Of a stretch of DNA of 64,000 nucleotides, positions 1 to 12,700 are shown piece by piece. Under the pieces are notes generated by a model. The model did not search any database. It was given only the letters and a program-made list of their open reading frames with translations, and was not told where the DNA came from. The DNA comes from Hofstenia miamia (taxonomy: Eukaryota > Xenacoelomorpha > Acoela). The stretch is from assembly GCA_004352715.1 (NCBI GenBank), contig SCFE01000076.1, positions 1,512,038 through 1,576,037 on the forward strand, written 5' to 3'. How positions within the stretch are numbered: position 1 is the first letter of the stretch; the number at the start of each line of letters is the position of its first letter. Made by a program: the position numbers and the translations under genes.

Positions 1-1414
1 AATAGCCCATGGAAGAACTGAAGAGGAAACATCATACTGCTCTGTCACCTAAACAGTGATAGTCAATACTCAATTATTTGATTAACATAACTAGTTAATA
101 ATAGAGAAAGGTCTGATGGTTCAACAACTTGGTAACACCTCACCTGCGATTTACCAAGCACTCATTATCAGTAATCAGACACGGCGTAATAAGCTAGGTC
201 GAGGATGTTACAAGTCCATAATTAGTTAATTGAAATTTTGTTACAATTGCAAATTTTTAAAATGATTCTTTTATACTCTTGATGTGCTGCTCCAATGATT
301 ATATCTGAAAATGGCTAAGATTTTCTGATTTAATTCCCTTCTGTCTGACATGACCTTCAATGCGCCGTTCTACAACAAATGTAGCTAAGATGAACTTAAC
401 ATACATTAGTTTATTTTGTATTTGCTAATTTAACAACAGTCAATAAGGGATCAGGCTCTAATTAGCCTTGAGCAAGCAATGTACAGTATGAAAGTGAAAA
501 TAGCAAACCCACATGGGTTCCATATTTCCAACAATGTTTCATATTGCACTGTCATAATTGGGAATCTCCGCTATGCAGAGTAAAAGTGAAATGTAACACC
601 ATCAGAAGCCAACATAACTCCATTGGCCCTGATCATCTTTGAATGAACTTATTTTTATTTGATCAGTTGAAAGAAGTCGTCTATAAATTTTGTTTTAAAG
701 ACTTTTTCATTTTTGTTATTTTTTTAAGAATTTTTATTTTGAGTATTTTGTTTTGCGTTCCAAAAAATCTGGCCACATTTGTCTCACCCAATAACATAAA
801 CAAGCTTTTCGAAACATTTTCGTTTTTGTGGGTCATATATCGTCAGTTTCATGGGGAAACAACTGCTTGGTATTGGTGCTTGCATTTTCAGTGGTTAACT
901 AGCTTCATACATATTTTAAATATCTACTATCATCTTTGAAGTATTGATTTGGGCGGATGTGTAGATTAGGGATTTGTTAATGTTTGGTATGGGAATTACG
1001 GATTTGAAAGCTTAAATTTTTGGGAATTTGGAAACGTTAAATTGTTTAATAATATTTCGATTAAAAATTTGGAAAGTTGGGACGTTGAAAACTAAAAAAT
1101 TTTTCACATATTTTTAATAAAAATTTATGAAAGTTTGGGAATTTGAAAGTGTTAACTATGAGCTGAAGATGCAATTTCATTTATTGTTCCTAGAACCAAT
1201 TATGTTTCTACTGATGCAGCGTTTGAGGTCTGTGCACTCTTAGCACGGCAGAGAATTTCAAGATTGTATGCACTATATAAGAAATAAATTATTATTATTA
1301 TATCAATAGATTTTTAATCGAAAATTCCAGGTCCGATGTTCCCAAATTTTCGCAAACTTTTGCAAGCTTTCCTTAATCCCCAAATTACACATCCGCTATG
1401 GTTTGGATTATTAT
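1..1414. other. Intergenic DNA, no supported gene
   Basis: No reading frame here resembles a known protein. A 98-codon open frame at 643-939 is Phe/Ile-rich, as expected from AT-rich DNA, and has no domain. An AATAAATT plus (ATT)n stretch at 1284-1300 resembles the tail of a LINE 3' end, but no coding part is attached upstream. Confidence 0.5.
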
Positions 1415-2833
1415 ATGCTATTTTCAATTTACAAACAATTATTTAAGATTAATAATCTGATTCGTTGTGTAAGAACATGCAAAAGAACATCTTGTGGAAG
1501 AAATGGTCTACCCTATTGGGTCTTCAGAAATCACTGGGCGACACTTGCACCAATTTATCATGCATGTTGGAATCTGTCTATTAAATCTGGTGAATTCCCT
1601 AATTGCTATAAAAGATCAGACATAATACCATTACCAAAGCTGAATGTTGCAAATAAAGTAGATGATCTTCGTGGTATCAATATTACACCTATTCCTGCAA
1701 GATTATTTGAGAAAGACGTGCATACACTTTTCATTACACCAAATATTAAGGAGATTGGAGATCCTTTTCAATTTGCATATAAGAGTAAAATGTGTACTGC
1801 TGATTATCTCTTAGTACTGCAGCACGCCATTCTTTCTCAACTTGATAGAAATAATGTTAATGGCTTTCACTGCTGCTTCATTGATTTCAGTAAAGCTTTT
1901 GATAAACTTGATCAAGATGCAGCTGCATGATTTTACTCAACTTTTATAGATTCACCATATGTTTGCAAGTGGCTCTACAACTTCTGCACAGAACGATACC
2001 AAAGATTAATATGGCAAGACACTGCTCTTCCTTATTAAGAGATAAATTTGGGTTCATCTCAAGGCACTGTTGGTCGTCCCAATATATACAATATTGCCAG
2101 CGACTCATTAAAGAAAATAAATCGATCAGCAATTTTACTAAAATATTTTGATGATACTGCTGTTAGGTGCCCTTGTAAGTCAAGACCAAATTTTGAAGAG
2201 AAGAATGCATTTCAGAACAAATTAGAAAATATCAATGAATGGTCATCAAAGTTTAATTTATCAGTAAATAAGAAAAAGACTTTTCTTTTATGATTTTCGC
2301 TAAGTAAGAACAGCTGCAATTGTAACTATGATTCAATATACAAAGAAAAACAAGATCAGAAAATTCTCGGGATATATTTTCAATCAGATATGAGATTTAG
2401 TGTACATGGTGAATATTTGTTAAAGCAACTAAGAAGATTAAAATTTATTTTTAAACACCTTATTACTAAGAATGTTAACATAAAAGAAAGAAACCATGTA
2501 TTTGAAGAATTGGCAATTTGTCGAATCAGATATTGTCTAGCAGTTTACGGTTCTGATTATGTTGTATTGTCAGAACTAAATCATTATTTATTAAACTGTT
2601 ATGAGAAAAAATATACAAATGTGAAATTTAACATCTTTGAGTTATTAAAAATTTAAGATCAGAAGACATTATCTCGAATTGAAAAGAACCATAATCATCC
2701 TCTTTATAATATACTTATGCAACATCAAAAGCCAAAAACAACTACTAGATCAACCAAGAAATATTTAACTTCTATTGTTAAAACCGAAGCATTTAGAAAA
2801 AGCTTTATTGTTCGTGTGTTAACAAATTTCTAA
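1415..2833 (+). pseudogene. Non-LTR retrotransposon (CR1/Jockey-like) reverse transcriptase, decayed
   Basis: Remnant of a LINE ORF2 reverse transcriptase, the enzyme that copies element RNA at a nicked target. The first open piece (1415-1930) holds the N-terminal fingers and palm: a GRNGLPYWVFR block like the PDGIPYWVLR of this family, and motif A as FIDFSKAFDKLDQD. The frame then shifts. A second piece (2048-2293) carries SSQGTVGRP, like the PQGTVLGP block, and the catalytic box as YFDDTAV. A third piece (2390-2656) and a final stretch running to the stop at 2831-2833 form the thumb and C-terminus. At least three frame breaks are present and the endonuclease domain is missing, so the copy is 5'-truncated and dead. 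The clade could be CR1, L2 or Jockey; I cannot choose between them. Confidence 0.85.
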
Positions 2834-3135
2834 TGAAATCATGCTTACTTAAACAGATGATCAAACTATAAACTTAATTTTTCTAAAAGCACTTATTACA
2901 ATGGCAACAATTCATTATAGTTCAATAGTTTTTAAAGAAAATTTCTCAGTTCCTTTATATATTGCTATGTAAACAATTTATTATTATTCTCTTTTTGTAA
3001 AATTTTTTATATATAATTTTTGTTTAGTTTTTGCACAACTTGTGTTTAGTTTGTGCATATTAAATGTTTATTGTTTATTGTACTCTTCGTACAGAAATTG
3101 TAGGTTTGAATCCTACCAAATCAATTATTCCATTG
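2834..3135 (+). other. Probable 3' untranslated tail of the LINE
   Basis: AT-rich sequence follows the reverse transcriptase stop. At 3077-3116 it holds two small hairpins: TGTAC/GTACA with a 5-base loop, then GTAGG/CCTAC with a 7-base loop (TTTGAAT), the second resembling a tRNA T-arm. No full tRNA cloverleaf can be built, so this is more likely 3'-UTR structure or chance. Confidence 0.35.
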
Positions 3136-4073
3136 CATTATGTATACAATTAATTAATTTCATATCTAATTGTAGTATTGAGTACACTTTTAGTAAAATT
3201 ATTTAATTTTTTAAATTGTAGGTTTAGTCTCAAATTTTTAAGGCTACATATATGAGGAAACTGGCAAAATGAAAAATTTATTCAACTAATAACATTAACT
3301 CTAAATTTATTTTACAAGATCAAGTATCAACACTTTTGAGAAATACAAATGATGTCAATCACATCTCATCCCATCCCATATGACAGTTTTTTACTCTAAA
3401 AGTGCGAATTTTAGCCATTTCTTTTGAACGTTGTTGTGAATTGAGATTTTATAAACCTCTAAAACAAAACTATTTTCACATGGTGTTGGTTGGCGCGTAC
3501 ATTTTAATATATAACTCTAGTCCACGTAGTAAATAGTTGCAGAGCAATGATGTTCCGAATTGTGTTAGTTGAAAGTAGTACTATAGCAATTCACAAGTTT
3601 TTTTAACAAAATTATTCATTACACAAAGAGTATATTATGGGGGAGACATCTCCAATGCTATTGTAGTAAAATTGGAATTTTACAAATTTCTTGGATTCAA
3701 AAACTGCCTAGAATAATTTTAAATTTTTCTTCTAAGAATTAATTGTGAAACATGAATTAAGAAATTTACTAAATCTCTTGTGAAATTTACTGAAAGCTTA
3801 TTGGAATTTCTTTTGTAGTTTGTAAATTTACCGAAATTGTAAGTACCTGGTGGTGTTTTAAGAAGCTTACTCATTGCAAAAGCAATGCTTGAAAACCCCT
3901 TTAAGTGCTTAACAAGGTAATGTAAAAGACAAAGGAACTAATAATGAGTTTCTACTCCAAACAACGAGAGGATGATGGACATGACATTAAATGCTAAAAT
4001 TGGCCCAAAATGTCATGCTAATTTTGGAACTGAAAATAGACATCCAACCAGAGGACAATGACGTAGGACAGGG

Positions 4074-4248
4074 TATAAAAACCTTCAAAACTTCATAGAA
4101 GAACAAACCCCGCCCAATACTCTGAGAAGTAGAGCAAAATCGTTCAAAGATTTCTAGTCTAATTCAGATGAACAAACTCAGCTAAAGACATCTTTTGGTC
4201 TCTATCAAATTAGAAGTTATTTCAAAGCTTAGTGGTGATACTCGTCAG
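4074..4248 (+). promoter_or_regulatory. Candidate TATA promoter with a short non-coding first exon
   Basis: TATAAAA sits at 4074-4080 in a locally less AT-rich stretch. About 170 bases on, CGTCAG meets GTAAAG at 4249, a good 5' splice site. No ATG-initiated frame of note lies between, so this could be a non-coding first exon. The only intact gene downstream on this strand starts at 6996, but nothing connects the two. Confidence 0.2.
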
Positions 4249-5512
4249 GTAAAGGTTTTGAAATTGATCCCATATTCATTAGCATTGGAGGTTTCATTTA
4301 GTATTAAGTATAACATGTGACTTTAGCTATTTAATTACTTTTTGTTGGGACTTGTATTAACATTTTCCTGTTTGTAAAATAAATAAGTCATGGTTATCTT
4401 GTATTGTGATTTTAATTTACTTTTAACAGAGTAAATTGTTCAATAAAATTTAAGAGAAAACTAGGAAGGTTTTTAGAAAGACACTACATATAGTTGTACA
4501 AAGTAAAAACTATCTTTTATTTCCGCCATTAAGAAAGCTTTGTGAGAAAATACTAAACAAGTTTAACTTAATACACTGAATCAATTATAGGAACTCAAAA
4601 GTGACCTTTTAACGAGAGTTAAACACAAACCACTATATTCTGTTTACAATCCCTCTTTTAAGACTATAGGAAATAGTTCAAAGTGACTTGGTGTGTTCTT
4701 TGAATAAAGAAAACTACTTGCACATAGCATTTAGTAGAAAAGTCGATTAACGATATGGAAACATTGAATTGAATTGTGTTCGTTCAAAATAGTTGTATGT
4801 AGCAATAGAAACTTTCTCAAAAAGTGAAATCACAAAGGCTTGAAACTATTTTGCATACTTATTGGTTGCTTGTTTCTTTTCGTTAAGAGAAATTAGTTTG
4901 CTTTGTAATAGAAACGGGTTTCAACTTCAGTATATTAGAATTAATACAAAATAACGAACAGGTGTGTTAGATTCATTCAGGAGTAGTTAATCAATTATTT
5001 GTTCCGGAGAAAGTTTGATAAGACATGTTTTAAAATCAAGCTTACAATAGCACATATCAGTTTTATAATTGTGCAAGAGAGTATCGTAAAACAATTTTAA
5101 TAATACCATGCACATTGTTGTTGATAGAAAGCAACATAGTAATTTGTGAGATATTGAAAGACATTTACAAATACTGCTTGACTGCTTAACTTTTAAAATA
5201 ATAGTGGACCAATTCGGATTTAATTATCTTACTTACATCGTGGTTTTGATATATTTTTAAAAGTGCAAGTCTATAACCACATTCGGATAATTTAGACATT
5301 AGTGGAACTCGGAGCTTTTTAGTGGTTAAGTTTTACCTTGTCAGTAGTAACCTACGTCGTATAGTCACTATTAAAATTCGGTTTCACTACACTATGATGC
5401 AAATTTACTCATTTCCTTTTACTTTTTTTATTTCATCTTTAATCCGCCCCTCACGAACATCCGAGGGGGCAAGTAACATTTAATTTAATGTTTCATCGAA
5501 TTGCCCCAAAAG

Positions 5513-5515
<3 letters not shown>

Positions 5516-5550
<35 letters not shown>
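5516..5550. repeat. (TA)n microsatellite
   Basis: Uninterrupted TA dinucleotide tract, about 35 bases. Confidence 0.95.
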
Positions 5551-5553
<3 letters not shown>

Positions 5554-6391
5554 AATATATTGAGGATATCTCAAGAACTCTTGTTCAAATGAAGATAAAA
5601 ATTTGATATCATGTATAACTACTACTATAGAAGAGCACTAATAAAATTGGGACCTCTCTGTGTGATTATTGCTTCAATTTGAGCTTACAACTATGACATT
5701 TGCTGAAATTCTACGAAAAGTGATCGAAATCATTAGATTTAAAATTTTTTTCTCGGCCTATACTGTTCAGATATTACCATCCTATATATCAATTGAAAGC
5801 GCTAATTCGATGCATCTAACTATGAAAACAGATTGCAAACATGTTTAAAACTCATTGAGCTATTAACGCCTAAATTCAGACAGTGCGCGATTTTTTAGCC
5901 AATTGCAAAACAATTGTTGATCTAATAACTCCGGAACTTCTAGGTATATCGACATGAAAATTGGTACTAACGATTCTCAGTGATGGTAACCAGTCAATTA
6001 ACGTATTTCTAACAAATTTGACGAAACTAAGACTCTAGTAGTAAGTCAGAACTAACGCATCATAAATATCCTTACAATTATTATCATAACATGTAGAGGA
6101 ATATTGTACGATTAGTAAAAATTTAATCAAATATATAATGAAAGTATTATGAAAAATTATATTAAACAGCCTCAGTCCCCCCATCAGAAATTTCTGATTT
6201 TAAATGACTTATAAGTTGTTCATTAATTCGTGTAGCAAAGTGTATTTGTGTCTCTCCGAAATATAAGATTTTTGACAAAACTCCACATTTATCACTACTG
6301 CATGTTATGTTTTTTAATAATTCTAAATTAGCAGTTATTGTAGATTATTTTGTAGCATTTTTCTGTAATTCATTGAATTACACATATTCCA

Positions 6392-6527
6392 ACCAATGCG
6401 ACTATGGAACCAGAAAATTTCATGTCACCAAATACAATGAGACTAAATAGGACAGAAACCAAGAAAATCTTGGTCCCGCAGAATATTAGTTCGTACCCAT
6501 TGCAATTGCGTTAATTATTTGAATGTC
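6392..6527. repeat. 136-bp dispersed repeat, copy 1
   Basis: Aligns without gaps to 12532-12667 (constant offset 6140) with only two mismatches seen by eye. It contains a small palindrome (ACCAAGA..TCTTGGT). No target duplication, coding content or pol III box was recognised. Confidence 0.85.
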
Positions 6528-6995
6528 GATGAAAATTTCATCGTTAACTTTATAATAATGTGTTATTAAGTGCAAAAAATTTTTTTACGAGATTTCTACT
6601 CTATTTTTTAAAAAAAAATTCAAAGAATATATTAAAGTCATTCTATGTAGGATTTATATGATTCGAACGTTTTGCGTTTTGAACGTTTTGACCAGAACCT
6701 TTTTGATACCACAGCGGTTTAGATAGTGCAATGTGCAATTTGTAAATAATACTAATTTAGTATTATATACATTTGAATATTGAATTGTTTCCATTTTGTA
6801 GTTTTCGCAAAAGTGTACAGCTATTTATAATATTTAGTGATCAATTTGCATAAGTCTTATTAATTGGTCAAAGCAAATGACAGACAGAATATTTATACTG
6901 ATACAAGATTATCATCTACTCAAACAAATTAAGTAAATTTGAAAGACATTGGCATTTTAAAGTCACCATCAACTGAAGCTATTCAATTTATAACC

Positions 6996-8120
6996 ATGAT
7001 AAAGTTTGACGTACATGCTGCATTAGTTTTAATCCTTTGTTCGGCTTTGATGGCTTTGCAGTTGGAGAAATGTAATATAGAAGTAGAGAAAAAAATTACA
7101 GCTTGCTTGATAAACAAAAATGTCGTTTTTAACAGTACAGAAAATTATGTAAGTGTCTATGGCATCAATGAAAGAGCTGCTCTTGATAAAAATGATGATC
7201 TCCCGAAAGTCCAAGCTGGTAAAAAATTGATATTAGATAATCTGGTTCTGTTCGCAGATTTTGGTGATTTTCAGCATGACAATATAACTTTCAATAATAT
7301 TTATGGAGTACCGTTGACGAGCACCCTCGTTTACTGTACGTCAGACACTGCATGCGAAGTGCAGATTATAGATAGTCGTTTTAAAGGAGATTTTGGATTT
7401 TCTACCGCACTTTTCTTTTGTTCATCAATGAACACCAAGATTGGTGTCTATCGATCGACATTCGAATCTTTCAAGGAATTCAGTTCAATTTTTTATATCT
7501 CAAACGAAGATAATATTCAGCTAACGTTTATAAATAATGTGTTTAAAGGAAATGAGTTAAATGAAGGCATAATTAATACATTCAAATCTGGCTTTAGTAG
7601 ATCTTTACATCGCAAGGCTACAGTAATCTTTGAGAAAAATGAAGTTCGCAGTAACGTAATTGTAAAAAATTTTTTCCTTTTTAATATTGAAGCTGACATC
7701 ACTAACCTTAGGGTGGTAAACAATACGTTCACTTCAAATACTGCTGTGTCTATTTGGACGGTGTTTGGCGGCAATGAAATTTCTGTAGCAAATAATAAAT
7801 TTTCCTATAACTCAGCTACCTTTGGTATGGCATTTATTGGGGAAACTGTTGGTATTTCAAATGAAACCTACATTAATAATCGATTTCATTACTATTACTA
7901 TTTTAATGGCAACAAGAATGCCTCAATATCAAATTCGAAATATGAGTTTCGCAGCACCTATAATTTCAAAAAATGTCCATTTATTGATTTTACGGTGTCA
8001 CCAAATGTTCGCCTCAATAATGTAAGACTATTATTTGATGATGTAAAAGCCAAGCGTTTGGTTGCTAAAAGCTGCAAGGGAAATAATAACGAAAACAAAC
8101 TCATTTTTGGACTGAAGTAA
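6996..8120 (+). CDS. Secreted protein, probable right-handed beta-helix, function unknown
   Basis: Intact single-exon frame of 374 codons. I start it at the ATG at 6996: the frame is open further upstream but only from a TTG, and from 6996 the product begins with a signal peptide (hydrophobic core AALVLILCSALMAL). The rest has no membrane segment. Short Asn-rich units recur roughly every 25-35 residues, with cores such as INNVFKGNE, VNNTFTSNT, ANNKFSYNS and INNRFHY, each followed by a hydrophobic stretch. That pattern is typical of parallel beta-helix (PbH1-like) proteins, in which Asn ladders stack between coils. No pectate-lyase or other catalytic motif was recognised. An AATAAA lies about 150 bases after the stop. 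An extracellular structural or binding role is possible, but the function is unknown. Confidence 0.75.
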   Translation: MIKFDVHAALVLILCSALMALQLEKCNIEVEKKITACLINKNVVFNSTENYVSVYGINERAALDKNDDLPKVQAGKKLILDNLVLFADFGDFQHDNITFNNIYGVPLTSTLVYCTSDTACEVQIIDSRFKGDFGFSTALFFCSSMNTKIGVYRSTFESFKEFSSIFYISNEDNIQLTFINNVFKGNELNEGIINTFKSGFSRSLHRKATVIFEKNEVRSNVIVKNFFLFNIEADITNLRVVNNTFTSNTAVSIWTVFGGNEISVANNKFSYNSATFGMAFIGETVGISNETYINNRFHYYYYFNGNKNASISNSKYEFRSTYNFKKCPFIDFTVSPNVRLNNVRLLFDDVKAKRLVAKSCKGNNNENKLIFGLK

Positions 8121-8272
8121 AAAAGTGCAAAATCTTCTTAACGCTTTCATAATTTATCATTAATCTTTTGGATTCGATTGCTTATTCAACAAAAACGCAT
8201 TTTGATTTGTGCAATTTATAATTTTCTAGTCGCAATTAATAATATTTATGTAGCTTACTACAAGAAATAATT

Positions 8273-8278
8273 AATAAA
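8273..8278 (+). terminator. Polyadenylation signal AATAAA
   Basis: Canonical AATAAA about 150 bases downstream of the stop codon of the beta-helix gene, on the same strand. Confidence 0.5.
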
Positions 8279-9411
8279 AATCTACCTAAATATATGAATA
8301 CTTATAATACATTTTCAGATTCTATCGTGATTCGGCAAAAGATTAATTGCGCACAAAGGAATGTTTCACCAATTATTAAAATTCGCCTGATGGATTTTTC
8401 GCCTAGCAAGAAATTTGACGAAAAAATACTTTTACCAACTCTGACTATTTGTATTTGTGTTTACCGAATAGTGGGTCTGTCTCGCAATCGCCATCATACG
8501 AAATCCAATTGGCGGCCATTTAAAAATGTGAAATTCAATAAAAATCGTATTATGTTATGTCATGAACATAATTCGTTTCATTTGTTTACCATTAAAAATG
8601 AACTATATCATAGATATAATTTTAAGCTGAATATCAAGTGAAGAAATCTTAACATTCTACCTCCCACTGCATTAAATCGCACCCTGAGTACGTATTTTAA
8701 CTGTTCATGTTTACTTTTTCATAGATAATGTTCGTGTGATTTTGATTACCATCATGAATTTTTTTATTTACAGGACTACATGCGAGACGTGTATTAATTC
8801 GCAAGTTTTAAAATGACAAAAAAATTTAATTTCTTGAAATTTTGTATTTTTATTTAATGGTTAATTGCTGTAACAAAAAGTCAACAGTCTTGGCATTTCT
8901 GTCGCACAAATAAAGTAGTTGCAGCAGTGGCGTACAAATGAGGGCATGCCCCCTCATCACAATTCAATGAAAAAATCATTCGAATAGCAGTTCTATTTTC
9001 ATTCCGAAAGTCTCTGAATCAATTATGTTCATTTACGAATTCAGTGGTTTCTGAAAGATTCATTATTCTCAAAAAAGAGAACTTTTATTCCTTTGTAAGC
9101 ATTTGTTGTTTAGCTGAAAGCTATGGAATAGAGAAAGGCTTTTTGGTATTGGAGGTAGAAAGCCAAACGCCTAATAAATTCTAGAAAGTCAAATGACGTT
9201 TCCTTAGATTCAATGAATGAACTGTATGCATTTAAAAAAAGCATTTCCAAATCTTTATAAATTGAAATCCCTTGTTTTCCCACCTACAAGTGCAGTAAGG
9301 AAAAGCAGTTTTTCTTGCCTTAGGCTAATTCTATCGTTTTTACGAAGTACAATGACTTATAATCGCTTATCCAAATTGGAAGTTCTTGGAATTCAAATGC
9401 GTTAAGCCAAA

Positions 9412-9414
<3 letters not shown>
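8279..9414. other. Intergenic DNA, no supported gene
   Basis: An ATG-started frame of 115 codons (8294-8641) begins just after the polyadenylation signal. It shows no signal peptide, domain or repeat and I do not call it a gene. Nothing else was recognised. Confidence 0.45.
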
Positions 9415-9448
<34 letters not shown>

Positions 9449-9790
9449 NNNNNNNNNNNNNNNNNNNNNNNNNNNNNNNNNNNNNNNNNNNNNNNNNNNN
9501 NNNNNNNNNNNNNNNNNNNNNNNNNNNNNNNNNNNNNNNNNNNNNNNNNNNNNNNNNNNNNNNNNNNNNNNNNNNNNNNNNNNNNNNNNNNNNNNNNNNN
9601 NNNNNNNNNNNNNNNNNNNNNNNNNNNNNNNNNNNNNNNNNNNNNNNNNNNNNNNNNNNNNNNNNNNNNNNNNNNNNNNNNNNNNNNNNNNNNNNNNNNN
9701 NNNNNNNNNNNNNNNNNNNNNNNNNNNNNNNNTATATATATATATATATATTATATTATATATATTTATATATATATATATATATATTCT
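9415..9790. repeat. (TA)n tract enclosing an assembly gap
   Basis: TA repeats on both sides of a run of N at 9449-9732. The gap probably reflects failure to assemble a long TA microsatellite, so its length may be nominal. Confidence 0.9.
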
Positions 9791-12700
9791 AGCATCATCA
9801 TAGTTAGCAATATAGAAAAGCAAAAACAGTGATAGCGTAATATCTACTCTCGCTGAGGTAAGACATCCAAGAGCACCATTAGCATATAAGCAATTTAAAG
9901 GAGGCCAGCTTAAGTATGTAATAGAGTACAAGTATCTGAACTGATACAGTTATAATGCAATTGTAACTACTCCGGATATGCACGACTTCGGTGGAATCAT
10001 GGAATACGTGGCAATTAGTGCCTGAAGCGAGACAACAAGGCTGTCATGAACGGTATATGAGTATCTGCACCAACTAGACCCCAGAAATGAACGGGTTTAC
10101 GCGAAAACGACCTGCGTCTGAATGCACGCCGCGCACCCTCCCCTCATCTCCTTCGAAAGTCTAGCTGCTCATGGCCATCTAATTATAAAATATTAGCAAT
10201 GATAGAACTGAGCTGCACGAACTAAGAAACTTTTATTAACGTTTGCACACACAAGGGCCCTATTTATAAAAAAAATAGTGCGCAAAACAACAGCAAACTG
10301 CCGTTAGGCAGAAAAAATTAATACTGCGCAGTGACGTAGTAGCTTGAACGCGAACGTGAGAGGAGAGGAATTACTGTTGCGAGAGCCTCTAGCGGTAATT
10401 GTTGGAACATGTATTATTACGATTGCACGAAGCGTGCCGATGCCACAATATATATACTGTATATATATGTACATATATATATATATATACATAGTAGGCT
10501 ACTAAATGGATGCAATATACATTGTAATGATATACATCTATTTGTTATTGCCATTTATTACTGATTTATGTTGGTAAACATTGCAGTGGAGCATTTGAAA
10601 AAATGAATCAATTAAATTCTATGAAACATATTGGGGTGCACTTTCTAATGTAAATCACCATATTATTATATGCAATATCGGTTTCCAAAGGAATATGGCT
10701 AATGAAATTTTATAAGGCTTAAAAAAACTTTCTAAAGCATGAAAAGTCATGAAATACCAAGTTACAAATCCTTGTTCAAATGCTATATAACCCCGCAACA
10801 TACACTAACGATTAAAAAGTTTAGATATCGTATCAGAATAAACCGCATCTTCGCAAGTATAAGGAATAATATTTTTACAATCTGTCTGAAACGTGCTTTA
10901 GTCTAATGATGACAAAGATGTAAGCGGGGCAAGTCATCGTGATTTTCAGGAAATGCAAAGAACATACGTGAGATTCAAAAACTCCTCTGCATCGACACAA
11001 GAAATATAGGATAAAATTTGACCGCCAGGTTTTCTGTGGGGGCCGTAAGTTGAAAAACGCTTCAATTCAGAGCATCAAAAATTCCCAGTATTTGATTAAG
11101 ATTTGGAATCTTAAAAAGTATAGTTTAATATTTTCTTATACAGTTCCAGTTTCGATTGACACTTTGCTAAATCCTTCACCTAAAATAACAGCTGCATCGA
11201 CAAGAATTTGACGATGTTTAGGTTTTTAATTTATAATGGCAGAAAAATAATATTTGTAACAACAAATTTCGCTGAAATTTGGCTAAGAATTCTTTTAAAT
11301 TCAACAGTGTTTCATTTTTCTGTCAGATTGAGACATGCCACTGTCAAGACTTTTCAAGTACTAACATATTATTTCTATGTTTTGTGCCTTGCGCTATGCA
11401 ATTTAGGTCATGCCTCCTCAATGAAACACAACAGAACGTCCGGGAAGTCCTAATGAAAGAGCTTTGTTGGCGTCATTCTTAAAGATATTTTTTCCTAAGG
11501 GATACCGACAAATCTGCAACTGAATACTCGACAGGTATGCAAGACATACTAGTGCATGTTACAGTTACATGAATTAGTTCATTGTCTATGCTTCCTTAAA
11601 ATTCTACCCGCTTTCAATATGTAGGAAGCTGCGTGAGATACAAGGATTCGAAAATGTTTGAAGTTGATATCTCTTCCGGAAGTGTTTATTATTGCTGACA
11701 TAATAAGCTGAATGACTGTTCCAGGGAATTGCATAACTTTGAATTGCATACTTCGAATCCACATGCTCCAATAGGGCTGCTGTAATCTTCCTGCCACATG
11801 CATCGGTGGACCATTAAATAGTGTGTCTTGTTTTGAAAAATATCAATAGTTTCTATTTCAACTCGTTTAAACTCATTTTCTGGGTAATATTTCTCAAAGT
11901 CGAGGGTATTGCTTTGACGGTGTGTTTCTAAAAAACTTTTGAAATGCAGGTTCATAATTTTGTATAGTGATTAATTGATTTTCGTATCGGGCATTTATTG
12001 TGAGGAGCTGTGATCATTGTTTCAGTTTCAGCCCTGTTGTGCATGGGTTTTACATCGTTATTTGATGTGAGTTGCAATGAATTGAAGTCAGCCGAACATA
12101 ATTGACAAAATAAAGAATTAGATATTTAATTGTCTCGCCAAATTTTGCGCCCACCTACAAAAAATTGGACAAATTGTCTCCACTGAGTTATGATTTTTGC
12201 ATTCTCCCTGAAATAAATAACCTTGATTATACAAGTGAATATAACGATTGAAGCACAACAGTAGTTTAAGCTGAATCACTGTGTCTAGAGAATATCTGTG
12301 GCTATGGTTACTAAAATCAGAATTGAGTCACTTTTTTAGCAAACTATGTTCTTACTAGGATTCTAAGGAACCATCTTGCTTCTTGGGATATACTGCTGCC
12401 AGTCCCACGGCACTGGGACATGGGAACAAAAAACTCAATGGGACTTGGACCAAAACTGAAGGATCTGGGAGCACGGATTTCAGAATTTTACTTATTGTAC
12501 ATTTTGCTCACAATTGAAGCTTTGATGTGGGACCAATGCGACTATGGAACCAGAAAATTTCTTGTCACCGAATACAATGAGACTAAATAGGACAGAAACC
12601 AAGAAAATCTTGGTCCCGCAGAATATTAGTTCGTACCCATTGCAATTGCGTTAATTATTTGAATGTCAATCATAACCGATTTACACGAACTTCCATTTAC

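Larger units (their letters stand above)
3136..6995. other. Intergenic DNA with repeats, no supported gene
   Basis: No coding similarity seen. Contents are a possible TATA promoter near 4074, a (TA)n tract at 5516-5550, and one copy of a 136-bp dispersed repeat at 6392-6527, each listed separately. Confidence 0.5.

Noticed and set aside
643-939. 98-codon open frame
   Set aside because: Phe/Ile/Leu-rich composition expected from AT-rich DNA; no domain, no homology pattern, no splice context.
1944-2132. Minus-strand frame overlapping the first LINE
   Set aside because: Antisense shadow of the reverse transcriptase remnant.
3065-3118. tRNA gene
   Set aside because: Only one T-arm-like hairpin fits; the anticodon loop would have 5 bases and no D-arm or acceptor stem pairs.
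8294-8641. 115-codon frame after the beta-helix gene
   Set aside because: No signal, domain or conservation clue; begins right after a polyadenylation signal.
9320-9931. Open frames running through the N gap
   Set aside because: They are translations of TA repeats (IYIY) and of unknown bases; not genes.
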